Positions 1-7,117 of a stretch of DNA of 20,219 nucleotides are shown here, in pieces. Position numbers and translations under genes: made by a program. The DNA comes from CAYMEK01 sp964389305. GTDB lineage: Bacteria; Spirochaetota; Spirochaetia; SZUA-6; DRHE01. Numbering within the stretch: position 1 is the stretch's first letter; the number at the start of each line of letters is the position of its first letter. Below the pieces are notes generated by a model that saw only the letters and a list, made by a program, of their open reading frames with translations, ran no database searches and was not told the DNA's origin. Location of the stretch: the NCBI GenBank assembly GCA_964389305.1, contig CAYMEK010000071.1, positions 1 through 20,219 on the forward strand, in the 5' to 3' direction.

Positions 1-250
1 GGATGAAGATGGTAATCGCCATCAACACCAGGGCGTTGAACAGGGACAGCCAGAAAGTCCTGTCGGTGAGCAGGATGCTGCGGTAGTTTTGAAAACCGAT
101 AAAGGTAAGCTTGCCGAACCCGGCCCACCGCGTCAGGCTGTAGTATCCGCTCAAGGCTACCGGCGCGGCGATGGAGAAGATCATCACCACCAGACCGGGA
201 AAGATCAGAAGGAAGATGGCCTTCTTGTTGGAAAACAGGGACCTCACCAC
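1..250 (-). CDS. Sugar ABC transporter permease, MalF/UgpA type (N-terminal part, runs off the window)
   Basis: This is the first 83 codons of an inner-membrane subunit of a binding-protein-dependent sugar importer. The frame begins with two adjacent GTG codons (250-248 and 247-245) just after an in-frame TAG, so one of these is the start; no strong ribosome site is visible. The translation has a basic N-terminus (VVRSLFSNKK), a first membrane helix (AIFLLIFPGLVVMIFSIAAP), then the typical periplasmic stretch with SLTRW and FIGFQNYRSIL, and the beginning of a second helix. FxGxxNY after the first helix is characteristic of the MalF-type partner of these permease pairs. It lies 159 bases downstream of a solute-binding protein gene on the same strand, as expected for one operon. 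The EAA loop that contacts the ATPase would lie outside the window. Confidence 0.85.
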   Translation of the reverse strand, partial: MVRSLFSNKKAIFLLIFPGLVVMIFSIAAPVALSGYYSLTRWAGFGKLTFIGFQNYRSILLTDRTFWLSLFNALVLMAITIFI

Positions 251-363
251 CGCATTCTATCGCAAAAACTCTACAGAACGAAGGGAAAGGATCTCCGGGC
301 CTGCTGATCGGGGCAGGCCCGGGACCCCAAGGAGATGCATAGCGGCGCTTGCGCTCATCCACA

Positions 364-379
364 GGCGCGCCGCCGCGCC
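364..379 (-). other. GC-only hairpin in the binding protein/permease spacer
   Basis: GGCGCG, CCGC, CGCGCC forms a perfect 6-bp stem with a 4-base loop, 30 bases after the stop codon of the binding protein. No T-run follows on the minus strand, so it is not a canonical intrinsic terminator. It could stabilise the 3' end of the binding-protein transcript or lower read-through into the permease gene, which is common in sugar importer operons. The role is inferred. The rest of this 159-base spacer holds no recognisable gene. Confidence 0.35.
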
Positions 380-409
380 CCACACCAGCACAGGCTGCAA
401 ACCCCAGCT

Positions 410-1711
410 CTACTGCTTGGCCGCAGTCTCCGCCGAAGCGTCCAGCTGCCTGGCGAACTGCTCCGGGGTGAGCACCAGGGCGGCCAGGTCGCGGACAAAC
501 TTCTGCTCGTCCTCTTTGAAGGCCGGCGTGGAGCGGTCCAGGCTCGGTGTGCCGCTGGACTGCTTGGCGTCGGCGGCGATCTGCAGCAGACTCTTGGCCA
601 GATCGCTGTCCTTTGCCGTGGGCTCGACCCGCTGGGCCGGCACAGCGGCCTGCTTCTCCCAGATCAGGGTCGGGAAGCGCTTGGCGTAGAACTTGAGATA
701 GTCTATGCCCAGCTCCTTGTACCTGCTTCCGGCATTGACCACATAGTTGCCGCCGAACCAGGCTACCAGGTCATCCCGGCTGCCCTTTCCACCCTCGATC
801 AGGGGGAATTTGAAGACCGAGATGTTGTCCCGGAAGCTCTGCGGGAAGTTCTGGTCGGTAACCAGTCCGAGCTCCCAGGAGCCCATCAGGTACATGGCCG
901 CCTTCTCCTGGCCGAAAAGGTTGCGCGATGCCCCGTAGTCGGAGGTGACCAGGTCCGCCTGGAAGAGCCCCGCCCTGACCATGTCCTGGAGGACCTTCGC
1001 GGCCTGGACGAAGGGGGGATCGGTGAACTTCATCTTCCGGTCCAGGGCCGCCTGGACGATGCTGTAGTCCCCGGTGAGCCGGCCGATGATGTTGTCCCAG
1101 GTGATGCACAGGGGCCAGGAATCCTTACCGTCGGTGGACATGGGGATAAGACCCTGAGCCTTGAACTTGGGTATCGCGGCCAGAACCTGGTCGCTGGTTT
1201 CGGGTACAGCTACCCCTGCCTGTTTGAACAGCCGCTTGTTGTAGTACACGACCCAGAGATCTCCGGACACGGGAATGCCCCAGAGCTTGCCGTAGTACAT
1301 GTTGGACTCCAGGGCGCCGGCCAGGTAGTTCAGCCCCTTGAAATCCGCCATGTTCAGCTCGGCCACCAGCTTGGCATCCACCAGGGGCTTCAGCAAGGTG
1401 GAGAAGCTCCAGTACTTGAACACGTCGGGGAGCTGTCCCGAAGTGGCGTAGAGCTTGATCTTCTGCTGGTAGGGCTGATCGGGATAGCTCTCCGTCTCGA
1501 TCCTGACATTGGGATGTTCCTTGATGAACTCGGCGTTGATCTGTTCGACCACCGCCCCCCAGGTGCCGGTCCGGTCGGGAAGATTGTCGCCCATCTTCAA
1601 CAGGATCTGCTCGGCCTTCTTCTCCTGCGTTCCCGTCCCCCAGACCAGGGCCGGCAGCAGGAGCAACACCGCCGCCAGGCACAGCAGAGAACGAACGACG
1701 CTTGCTCTCAT
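410..1711 (-). CDS. Extracellular sugar-binding protein of an ABC importer
   Basis: A 433-residue solute-binding protein of the bacterial extracellular SBP family 1 type, which captures a carbohydrate outside the membrane and delivers it to the permease encoded downstream. Residues 1-24 form a signal peptide (MRASVVRSLLCLAAVLLLLP), followed by VWGTGTQEKK; no lipobox cysteine is present. The mature part has the usual early pattern (WGAVVEQINAEF, YQQKIKLYATSGQLPDVF) and later the WELG and WFGGNY segments of the family. I chose the ATG at 1711 because AAGGAGG lies six bases upstream; an in-frame GTG at 1756 lacks such a site. The gene follows the response regulator by 91 bases and precedes a permease. 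The ligand is unknown; a beta-linked oligosaccharide is a guess from the divergent beta-glucosidase. Confidence 0.92.
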   Translation of the reverse strand: MRASVVRSLLCLAAVLLLLPALVWGTGTQEKKAEQILLKMGDNLPDRTGTWGAVVEQINAEFIKEHPNVRIETESYPDQPYQQKIKLYATSGQLPDVFKYWSFSTLLKPLVDAKLVAELNMADFKGLNYLAGALESNMYYGKLWGIPVSGDLWVVYYNKRLFKQAGVAVPETSDQVLAAIPKFKAQGLIPMSTDGKDSWPLCITWDNIIGRLTGDYSIVQAALDRKMKFTDPPFVQAAKVLQDMVRAGLFQADLVTSDYGASRNLFGQEKAAMYLMGSWELGLVTDQNFPQSFRDNISVFKFPLIEGGKGSRDDLVAWFGGNYVVNAGSRYKELGIDYLKFYAKRFPTLIWEKQAAVPAQRVEPTAKDSDLAKSLLQIAADAKQSSGTPSLDRSTPAFKEDEQKFVRDLAALVLTPEQFARQLDASAETAAKQ

Positions 1712-1744
1712 ATCCTTCCTCCTTAATACGGTTGTTTTGCCCTC

Positions 1745-1774
1745 ATTATGGAGCACCGCCCCTGGCGACGTGAA
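1745..1774 (-). promoter_or_regulatory. Possible promoter for the binding protein gene
   Basis: On the minus strand TTCACG (1774-1769) and CATAAT (1750-1745) are separated by 18 bases. They match four of six and five of six bases of the sigma-70 boxes. The predicted start point leaves roughly a 25-base leader with the strong AAGGAGG. Such a site would allow extra binding-protein synthesis independent of the kinase/regulator transcript. No operator was identified in the 91-base spacer. Confidence 0.35.
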
Positions 1775-1802
1775 TGACCCTGTTTTCGATTTCTTGATGG
1801 AA

Positions 1803-3035
1803 CTAACGATTTTTCCCCGCCTGGTTGCAGGTATTGGGGGTCAGTCCCGTGTAGCGCTTGAACACTCGCGAAAAATGTTCCGGGTTGAGGTAACCGACCC
1901 GCTCGCTCACCTCGTAGACCTTCAGGTTCGTATCCACGAGGAGCTTTCTGGCCTCCTCCATGCGGACCTTGGTGAGATATTCCTTGAATGTCTGGCCGGT
2001 CTCCCTGGCGAACTGGTAGCAGAAATGGCTGGGGCTGACGCCCAGGTACTCGCTGATCTCCGCCAGGCTCAGGGTAGGCTGATTGTAGTGCTGGTGTATG
2101 TATCTCCTGGCCCTGACCGCGATCCTGCTGGGTACTCTCCGCCCTTTCCTCGCCTCTTCGTACAATCCGTGAAGGGACGAGGAAAGCTCCGAGACGCGGC
2201 TCGATCCGAAGCCGACCTCTAGGTTGGCGTAGTGCCGGAGCGCTTTGCGGATTTCCTCCAGGATCTCCTCGGTTTCCCGATCTTCGGTCCGCTCCCGCTC
2301 GCTCGCCTTAGCCGAATCAAAGGAAAGGAACAGCACGTACTGCTCGTCGGAGATGCTTATAGCCTCACCCCAGGGACGCTTGGAGAGTATCTGGCCCACG
2401 GCGTTCAACACGGTGGCCCTGAGGACCCCTGCCGACTCCGGGCAGTCCGCGTAGCGGCGGACTATGGTGGGAAAGTCCTCGATCCCGAGCAAGCAGATCC
2501 TTACACGGTTACCGATGCGGATGCCGAGGATTTCCCTGTGCTCTTCGAAATGCTCCACGCCCTCGGCCCCGAGCAGGCGCTGCAGCAGCTCTTCCTTCAG
2601 GTGGCGGCCTTCCCGGCGCACCAGCTCCTGGGGGGTCGAGCTGGCCTTGCGCCTGTCCTCGATCCGCTGCGTCACGGAGCGCAGCAGCTCCAGGATGCGC
2701 TGCGGATCGATCTCGGTCTTGAGGAGGTAGTCGTTGACGCCCTTCTTGAAAGCCTCTCTGACCAGGGGATAGTCGTCGTAGGCGCTCAGGATGATGATCT
2801 CCGGCTTCCTGCCGGAAAGCTGCAGCCGCTCGAGAAGCTCCAGGCCGTTCATCACCGGCATGGAGATGTCGAGAAAGACGATGTCGATCTCCGGATGACT
2901 CTGCAGCAAGTGCAGCCCCTGTTCCCCGTTTCCGGCCTCCAGCTCGCAGTCGAAGCCGTGCTGCTGCCAGGGGATCAGCGACTTCAAAGCCAGGCGCACC
3001 AGGGGCTCGTCGTCGATCAGCAGCACTCTATACAT
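1803..3035 (-). CDS. AraC-family two-component response regulator (YesN-like)
   Basis: A 410-residue cytoplasmic transcription regulator. The N-terminal receiver domain (about 1-120) has the acidic pair D8/D9 in VLLIDDEP, the phosphoacceptor D56 in VFLDISMP, S84 in LSAYDDY and the conserved lysine K106 in LLKTEID. A linker region follows, and the last 100 or so residues form a double helix-turn-helix AraC DNA-binding domain (RRYIHQHY, LSLAEISEYLGVSPSHFCYQF, YLNPEHFSRVFKRYTGLTP). The start at 3035 puts the conserved MYRVLLIDDEP at the N-terminus and overlaps the kinase stop by eight bases (ATGTATAG), indicating translational coupling. In the terminal AraC motif, GLTPxxY reads GLTPNTC, so the usual tyrosine is a cysteine (TGC for TAC). 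It probably activates the adjacent transport genes, as YesN/LytT-like partners of Cache-type kinases do. Confidence 0.94.
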   Translation of the reverse strand: MYRVLLIDDEPLVRLALKSLIPWQQHGFDCELEAGNGEQGLHLLQSHPEIDIVFLDISMPVMNGLELLERLQLSGRKPEIIILSAYDDYPLVREAFKKGVNDYLLKTEIDPQRILELLRSVTQRIEDRRKASSTPQELVRREGRHLKEELLQRLLGAEGVEHFEEHREILGIRIGNRVRICLLGIEDFPTIVRRYADCPESAGVLRATVLNAVGQILSKRPWGEAISISDEQYVLFLSFDSAKASERERTEDRETEEILEEIRKALRHYANLEVGFGSSRVSELSSSLHGLYEEARKGRRVPSRIAVRARRYIHQHYNQPTLSLAEISEYLGVSPSHFCYQFARETGQTFKEYLTKVRMEEARKLLVDTNLKVYEVSERVGYLNPEHFSRVFKRYTGLTPNTCNQAGKNR

Positions 3036-4824
3036 CGGCCGCTTCCTTCTCCCGCAGCACCGGCAGGTGGAGCGTAATCCGGGTATAGGAGCCCGCGCGG
3101 CTTTCGATATCCAGGTCGTAGGGCTCTCCATGGGTGAGCAGGATCCGGGAGCGCACGCTGCTCAAGCCCACCCGCAGGAGGCCTGAGTGCCGGCCGCCCG
3201 ACGCCGAAAGAGCTTGCCGGGCGGTGCTCTTCGACATGCCCCTGCCGTTGTCGGCCACCTGCAGGACGAGCTTCCCGTCCTCGACGCCTGCCCGGATGAG
3301 GATCTGTCCCTTGCGGCCAAGGCCGTTCAGTCCGTGCAGGATGGAGTTCTCGACCAGGGGTTGCAGGATCATACGCAGCACGTAGAGATCCCGAACCGAA
3401 GGCTCTACCTCGTACAGCACGTCGAAGCTGTCTCCGTAGCGGACCTTCATGATTAACAGGTAGTTCTCGAGGATCTCCAGCTCGCGCGCCACCGTGGTAA
3501 GGCCTCCCTCCTCCCGCAGGCAGTCGTTGAGCACCTTCATCAGCGCCCCGGTCATTTCCTTGATGCTGTCCGCCTTGCTGATGCTGGCCATCAGGCGGAT
3601 CGAGCTCAAGGTATTGGTGAGAAAGTGAGGGCTTATTTTGAGACGCAGGGCTTCCATCTCCAGGCGGGAGCGCTCTCTTTCCTTCTGCTCCTTTTCGCGG
3701 GTGAGCCTGCGGACCTCCGAAACCATGGAGTTGAAGGCCCTGCCCAGCTCGGCCAGCTCCGCCATACCGGACTCGCCCACCGAAACCCGGTAGTTCCCGC
3801 CCCCCACCTGTTTCATGGTGTCGATTACCTGGTGGATGGGCCGTACGATCTCGTAGAAGAACAGGGCGATGAAGACCACGAACAGCAGAAAGAAGAGCAT
3901 GATGGAATAGCGGGCCGCCGACAGGTAGATATCGATTCTCTGGGTGATGTGGGCGGTGTCGATGCTGCTGATCAGCCTCCAGGAGGAGAAAGGCAGGTGA
4001 ATGGAGGAAACGAGGTATTCGTTCCGGCCCTCCTCCCTGAACACGGAGCCATCGGCCAGATCGGGCCCCTCCCCGGAGGCGAGCATGTTCTTTACCCCCT
4101 CGCCGGCTTCCCCCGGAGCACTGCTCAGGAGCACCTGCCCGGCTGGGTTCACCAGGTAGAGCTCTTCCCCGACCCCGAGGCTCTCCCCGTTCTGCAGCTG
4201 GTCGAAATAGCTCACCTTGAAGGAAACTACCAGGACTTCCAGTCCCCGCCTGTAAACCTCCTCTCCCGGACAGACGGCCACGGAGAGAACCGGCCGGTTG
4301 GCCGAGCTGATGCTGTGGCTGCGCAAATCGGGGAGGATGCGCGTCCTGCTCTTCTCCTGCAGCACCTTTCGGTACCAATCCTCCTTTTCCAGAGCGGTCT
4401 CGAAGAGAAAGGAGCTGTTGCGGTACACGTACGGGTCCTTGTCGCGGAAGAATACCACCACCGCCCCGATCTTGTTGGAGTAATTGAAGAAGCTGTTCAG
4501 GTGCTGCTCCATCCGCCGGGACCAGCCGTATTCGGAAGCCCCGTCTACGGCCTGGTTGTAGCCGACGCCGTAGTCGGTGAACTGTCCGTCGAGGGCCAGA
4601 GCGGCGGCCAGAAGGGAGATGCGCTTGGCCTCTTCATCGATGCCGTGAGCGATCTGCTCCAGGGTCTGCAGCGTACGACGGGAAGCGTCCCGCAGTAAGA
4701 GCCTCTCGCTGATCCTGGCCACCAGGATGCCGATAACGGATACCGGTATGACTACCGTCAACAGGAAAATCAGGAGGAAGCGCCTGGCGATGGTCGTCTT
4801 CAGAAACACCCGCAGCGCCTTCAT
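3028..4824 (-). CDS. Membrane sensor histidine kinase (YesM-like, HisKA_7TM-free, dCache-type sensor)
   Basis: A 598-residue kinase with two membrane helices (about 14-36 and 306-328) enclosing a large extracytoplasmic sensor region of Cache type, so it most likely senses a ligand outside the cell. A HAMP domain (about 325-378) and short coiled coil lead to the internal-histidine-kinase motif ISPHFLTNTLSSIR with H400; the family form is NPHFLYNTLxSI, so two positions differ but the histidine is kept. The ATPase domain has the N box LVENSILHG (N493) and the G1 box DNGRGM (D526). The ATG at 4824 has GGAG eight bases upstream. Its 3' end overlaps the response regulator, its evident partner, which in turn precedes a sugar-binding protein. 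The stimulus is probably a sugar or the loaded binding protein, by analogy only. Confidence 0.93.
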   Translation of the reverse strand: MKALRVFLKTTIARRFLLIFLLTVVIPVSVIGILVARISERLLLRDASRRTLQTLEQIAHGIDEEAKRISLLAAALALDGQFTDYGVGYNQAVDGASEYGWSRRMEQHLNSFFNYSNKIGAVVVFFRDKDPYVYRNSSFLFETALEKEDWYRKVLQEKSRTRILPDLRSHSISSANRPVLSVAVCPGEEVYRRGLEVLVVSFKVSYFDQLQNGESLGVGEELYLVNPAGQVLLSSAPGEAGEGVKNMLASGEGPDLADGSVFREEGRNEYLVSSIHLPFSSWRLISSIDTAHITQRIDIYLSAARYSIMLFFLLFVVFIALFFYEIVRPIHQVIDTMKQVGGGNYRVSVGESGMAELAELGRAFNSMVSEVRRLTREKEQKERERSRLEMEALRLKISPHFLTNTLSSIRLMASISKADSIKEMTGALMKVLNDCLREEGGLTTVARELEILENYLLIMKVRYGDSFDVLYEVEPSVRDLYVLRMILQPLVENSILHGLNGLGRKGQILIRAGVEDGKLVLQVADNGRGMSKSTARQALSASGGRHSGLLRVGLSSVRSRILLTHGEPYDLDIESRAGSYTRITLHLPVLREKEAADV

Positions 4825-4844
4825 GATCCATGCTCCATGGCTTC

Positions 4845-4853
4845 ATTATAGCA
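4845..4853 (-). promoter_or_regulatory. Extended -10 promoter for the kinase/regulator operon
   Basis: On the minus strand the sequence TGCTATAAT is a perfect TATAAT box with the TGn extension, which can work without a good -35 element; none is obvious upstream. The predicted start lies about 14 bases before the kinase ATG and keeps its GGAG site in the leader. Confidence 0.5.
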
Positions 4854-4886
4854 TAGACGGGGGAAACAAGCCGGGCCAGGCGCGTC

Positions 4887-4944
4887 GCCATACGGCGGGC
4901 GGGCCTCCCGGCAAGCGGGCCATCCGGCGGGCGGGCCTCCCGGC
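4887..4944. repeat. Two-copy GC-rich direct repeat, 32-bp period, in the divergent spacer
   Basis: The 20-base unit CGGCGGGCGGGCCTCCCGGC occurs at 4893-4912 and again, identically, at 4925-4944. The match extends six bases to the left (GCCATA against GCCATC), giving 26 bases with one mismatch. Each unit contains GGGCCTCCC-like dyads, so it can fold, and the top strand carries several G-runs. The pair lies between the kinase promoter on the minus strand and the beta-glucosidase promoter on the plus strand. It could be a regulator binding site, a transcription barrier or a replication-slippage duplication; the sequence does not decide. Confidence 0.8.
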
Positions 4945-4951
4945 GGCTGCA

Positions 4952-4980
4952 TTGACAATCTCGTACGTGCGGGAAATACT
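4952..4980 (+). promoter_or_regulatory. Sigma-70-type promoter for the beta-glucosidase gene
   Basis: A perfect TTGACA (4952-4957) is followed after 17 bases by AATACT (4975-4980), which matches four of six positions of the -10 box. Transcription would start near 4987, leaving a leader of about 24 bases that contains AAGGAG ahead of the ATG at 5011. No clear operator palindrome is seen beyond the short CGTACG at the centre of the spacer. Confidence 0.55.
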
Positions 4981-5010
4981 GCACTGCGGAGAACACAAGG
5001 AGAACAAACC

Positions 5011-6366
5011 ATGAACGATCAGGCCTTGAGCTTTCCAAAGGGCTTTGTCTGGGGGGCGTCGACCGCCTCCTACCAGATCGAGGGGGCCTGGGAGGAGGAC
5101 GGTAAGGGAGAGTCGATCTGGGACCGCTTCAGCCACACCCCCGGAAACATCGTCGACGGAAGCAGCGGAGATGTGGCCTGCGACCACTACCATCGCTACC
5201 CCGAAGACATCCGGCTGATGAAGGAGCTGGGACTGAAAGCCTATCGCCTGTCGGTCTCCTGGCCGCGCGTGCTCCCCGCCGGCAAGGGGCGGATAAATCC
5301 CAAGGGGCTGGATTTCTACGAGCGGCTGGTGGACGCCCTGCTGGCTGCGGGAATCGAGCCTTTCCTCACCCTCTACCATTGGGACCTGCCCCAGAAGCTG
5401 CAGGAGGCCGGCGGCTGGGCGAACCGGGAGACCGTGGGCCATTTCGAAGCCTACGCCGAGGCCGTCTCCGGCCGGCTGGCCGACCGGGTGCACAACTGGA
5501 TGACGCACAACGAGCCCTGGGTGGCGGCCTTCGTCGGGCACCTGTACGGGGAGCACGCCCCCGGAATCAAGGATCTGAAAACGGCGCTGCAGGCAGCGCA
5601 CCACATCCTGCTCTCCCACGGCCGGGCCGTGCCGCTCTTGCGGGCAGGCGGTGACCGCAGGACCAGAGTGGGAATCGTGCACAACCTGGAATGGGTCAAT
5701 CCCTTCAGCGAGCGAGAAGAAGATCTGGCCGCGGCGCGGCGCCACGACGGGGCCTTCAACCGCTGGTTTGTGGATCCGCTGTTCAAAGGATCCTATCCGC
5801 AGGACATGCTGGAGTGGTACGGCGACAAGATCCCGAGGATGGAACAGGGGGATCTCGAGACGATCGCCGCTCCTATAGACTTCCTGGGAATCAACTACTA
5901 CACCCGGCGAACCATCGCCCACGACGAGCAAGGCGATTTCATCAAGGTGAAGCGCATCCGCTACCACTTCATCCCCCACGCCAACTTCGAGCAGTGGGAG
6001 GTCAACCCCGAGGGGCTGTATCTTCTGCTGCGACGCGTGCACCGGGACTACGGGGAGCCCGAGCTTTACGTCACCGAAAGCGGCACACCCCTCGGCGAGG
6101 AAGTACGCCCCGACGGCACGGTGGCCGATCCCGGGCGCCTGGAGTACCTGAAGCGCCACTTCGCCGCCGCCTGGCACGCCATCCAGGAGGGTGTGAAGCT
6201 GCGCGGCTACTTCGTCTGGTCGCTCATGGACAACTTCGAGTGGGCCTGTGGCTATACCAAGCGCTTCGGCCTGACCTACGTGGACTACGCCACCCAGAAG
6301 CGTACGGTCAAGCAGAGCGGCCGCTGGTACGCCGAGGTCATCCGCAGGAACGGGATCGCGGTCTAG
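5011..6366 (+). CDS. GH1 family beta-glucosidase
   Basis: A 451-residue cytoplasmic glycoside hydrolase family 1 enzyme of normal length with no signal peptide. It removes non-reducing beta-linked glucosyl (or related) units from imported beta-glycosides by a retaining double-displacement mechanism. Visible family features are the N-terminal FVWGASTASYQIEGA, WDRFSHTPG, the subsite residues in LYHWDLP, the acid/base E168 in THNEPW, GINYYTR, the nucleophile E356 in YVTESG and the aglycone-side FEWACGYTKRFGL. The nucleophile motif is normally TENG; here the asparagine is serine (S357), while the catalytic glutamate is intact. AAGGAG precedes the ATG by nine bases. The gene diverges from the kinase/regulator operon, suggesting that it processes what that importer brings in. 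Exact specificity (cellobiose, other beta-glucosides, beta-galactosides) cannot be read from sequence. Confidence 0.95.
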   Translation: MNDQALSFPKGFVWGASTASYQIEGAWEEDGKGESIWDRFSHTPGNIVDGSSGDVACDHYHRYPEDIRLMKELGLKAYRLSVSWPRVLPAGKGRINPKGLDFYERLVDALLAAGIEPFLTLYHWDLPQKLQEAGGWANRETVGHFEAYAEAVSGRLADRVHNWMTHNEPWVAAFVGHLYGEHAPGIKDLKTALQAAHHILLSHGRAVPLLRAGGDRRTRVGIVHNLEWVNPFSEREEDLAAARRHDGAFNRWFVDPLFKGSYPQDMLEWYGDKIPRMEQGDLETIAAPIDFLGINYYTRRTIAHDEQGDFIKVKRIRYHFIPHANFEQWEVNPEGLYLLLRRVHRDYGEPELYVTESGTPLGEEVRPDGTVADPGRLEYLKRHFAAAWHAIQEGVKLRGYFVWSLMDNFEWACGYTKRFGLTYVDYATQKRTVKQSGRWYAEVIRRNGIAV

Positions 6367-6387
6367 CCCCCGCTGTCTAGCCCCCGC
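6361..6387 (+). repeat. 13-base tandem duplication over the beta-glucosidase stop codon
   Basis: GTCTAGCCCCCGC occurs at 6361-6373 and 6375-6387, a period of 14 bases. The first copy contains the TAG stop codon of the beta-glucosidase. It looks like a replication-slippage duplication and needs no function. Confidence 0.75.
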
Positions 6388-6439
6388 AGTATGAGCCCTG
6401 GTCGTTCCCCGTGGTCCAGCCGCTGAGAAAGGAAAAGCC

Positions 6440-6949
6440 ATGGATGTCTTCGAAGCGATTCGCACCAGAGCCAGCGTACGCAGCCTGGAACCCTGTACCG
6501 TCACCGAAGCGCAGCTCGAGCAGATACTCGACGCCGGACGCCGGGCGCCCTCGGGGTACAACCGCCAGCCGTGGGAGTTCATCCTCATCCGCAAGAAGGA
6601 AATCCTCGAGCGACTGGGAAGGATCCAGGGCTGCATTGCCGAGGCCTCCGCGGCGATCGCACTGGTCATGGATGAACGGACCAGTGCGTACTGGAAGGAG
6701 GATGCCGGAGCGGCGATCGAGAATATGCTTCTGGCGATCGTGGCTCTCGGCTACGCTTCGGTGTGGGTGGAGGGGTACGTCCTCGCCCAGGAGGCCTACG
6801 GCAAAAAGGTTCTCGGTGTACCGGCGCATCTGCGGCTGCTGGCCGTTCTTCCCATCGGCAAGCCCGCCGCTGCCCCCCGTCAGGCCCGCAAAAAGCCGCT
6901 GGCCGATATCCTGTTCTACGACAGGTACGGCGACATGGAAAAACCGTAA
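6440..6949 (+). CDS. Small nitroreductase-family flavoprotein
   Basis: A 169-residue protein of the nitroreductase (FMN-dependent oxidoreductase) superfamily, at the short end for the family. The N-terminal FEAIRTRASVRSL supplies the arginines that bind the FMN phosphate, LEQILDAGRRAPSGYNRQPW is the second classic flavin-contacting motif, and ENMLLAIVALGYASVWVEGY corresponds to the core dimer helix and following strand. Such proteins are homodimers that use NAD(P)H to reduce quinones, nitro compounds or flavins; the physiological substrate is not predictable. AGGA lies six bases before the ATG. The gene follows the beta-glucosidase by 73 bases on the same strand and may be co-transcribed, but no functional link is evident. 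No clear terminator follows it. Confidence 0.88.
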   Translation: MDVFEAIRTRASVRSLEPCTVTEAQLEQILDAGRRAPSGYNRQPWEFILIRKKEILERLGRIQGCIAEASAAIALVMDERTSAYWKEDAGAAIENMLLAIVALGYASVWVEGYVLAQEAYGKKVLGVPAHLRLLAVLPIGKPAAAPRQARKKPLADILFYDRYGDMEKP

Positions 6950-7044
6950 GCGGTTTCGATCCCGCCCGTTTCGCCAGCTCGCCGGGTACAGGCTAGTTTC
7001 GTCTTCTCCATCCATTCGAGACATCTGAGCGCGCAAGATTTTGC

Positions 7045-7073
7045 TTGACAGCGGTCTACAATCGTGATAAGAT
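7045..7073 (+). promoter_or_regulatory. Promoter of the LacI-family regulator gene
   Basis: TTGACA (7045-7050) and TAAGAT (7068-7073) are separated by 17 bases. The first is perfect and the second matches four of six positions. The predicted start point, about 7080, falls inside the palindrome at 7075-7092, so a protein bound there would block initiation directly. Confidence 0.6.
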
Positions 7074-7074
7074 T

Positions 7075-7092
7075 TATGCAATCGATTGCATA
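7075..7092. promoter_or_regulatory. 18-bp perfect palindrome, probable LacI-family operator
   Basis: TATGCAATCGATTGCATA reads identically on both strands. Its core GCAATCGATTGC has the central CG and flanking GCAA/TTGC arms typical of operators of the LacI/GalR family. It sits on the predicted start point of the LacI-type gene that begins 26 bases downstream, the layout expected for negative autoregulation. A second site controlling the transport genes would be expected near 8160-8300, most of which is lost in the assembly gap. Identity as the operator is inferred from position and symmetry. Confidence 0.75.
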
Positions 7093-7117
7093 TATTTGTG
7101 TCGTGCTGAGCAGTTTT

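Noticed and set aside
335..1726. Long open frame on the plus strand, antisense to the sugar-binding protein
   Set aside because: It lies fully opposite a clear family member with signal peptide and ribosome site, has no recognisable motif, and is a normal effect of high G+C in the third codon position. The same holds for 2232-3077.
1803..1850. Possible frameshift in the C-run near the end of the response regulator gene
   Set aside because: Adding one C gives TPQYL, which looks like the family motif at first, but the motif needs two residues between P and Y. The actual frame gives TPNTC with correct spacing and a nearby stop, so a simple substitution is more likely.
4887..4944. Repeat pair considered as a CRISPR remnant
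   Set aside because: There are only two units with a 6-12 base interval, far shorter than spacers, and no cas genes.
4846..6669. 607-codon frame on the minus strand, antisense to the beta-glucosidase
   Set aside because: It mirrors GH1 codons, runs through the GC repeat and both intergenic regions, and has no domain signature.
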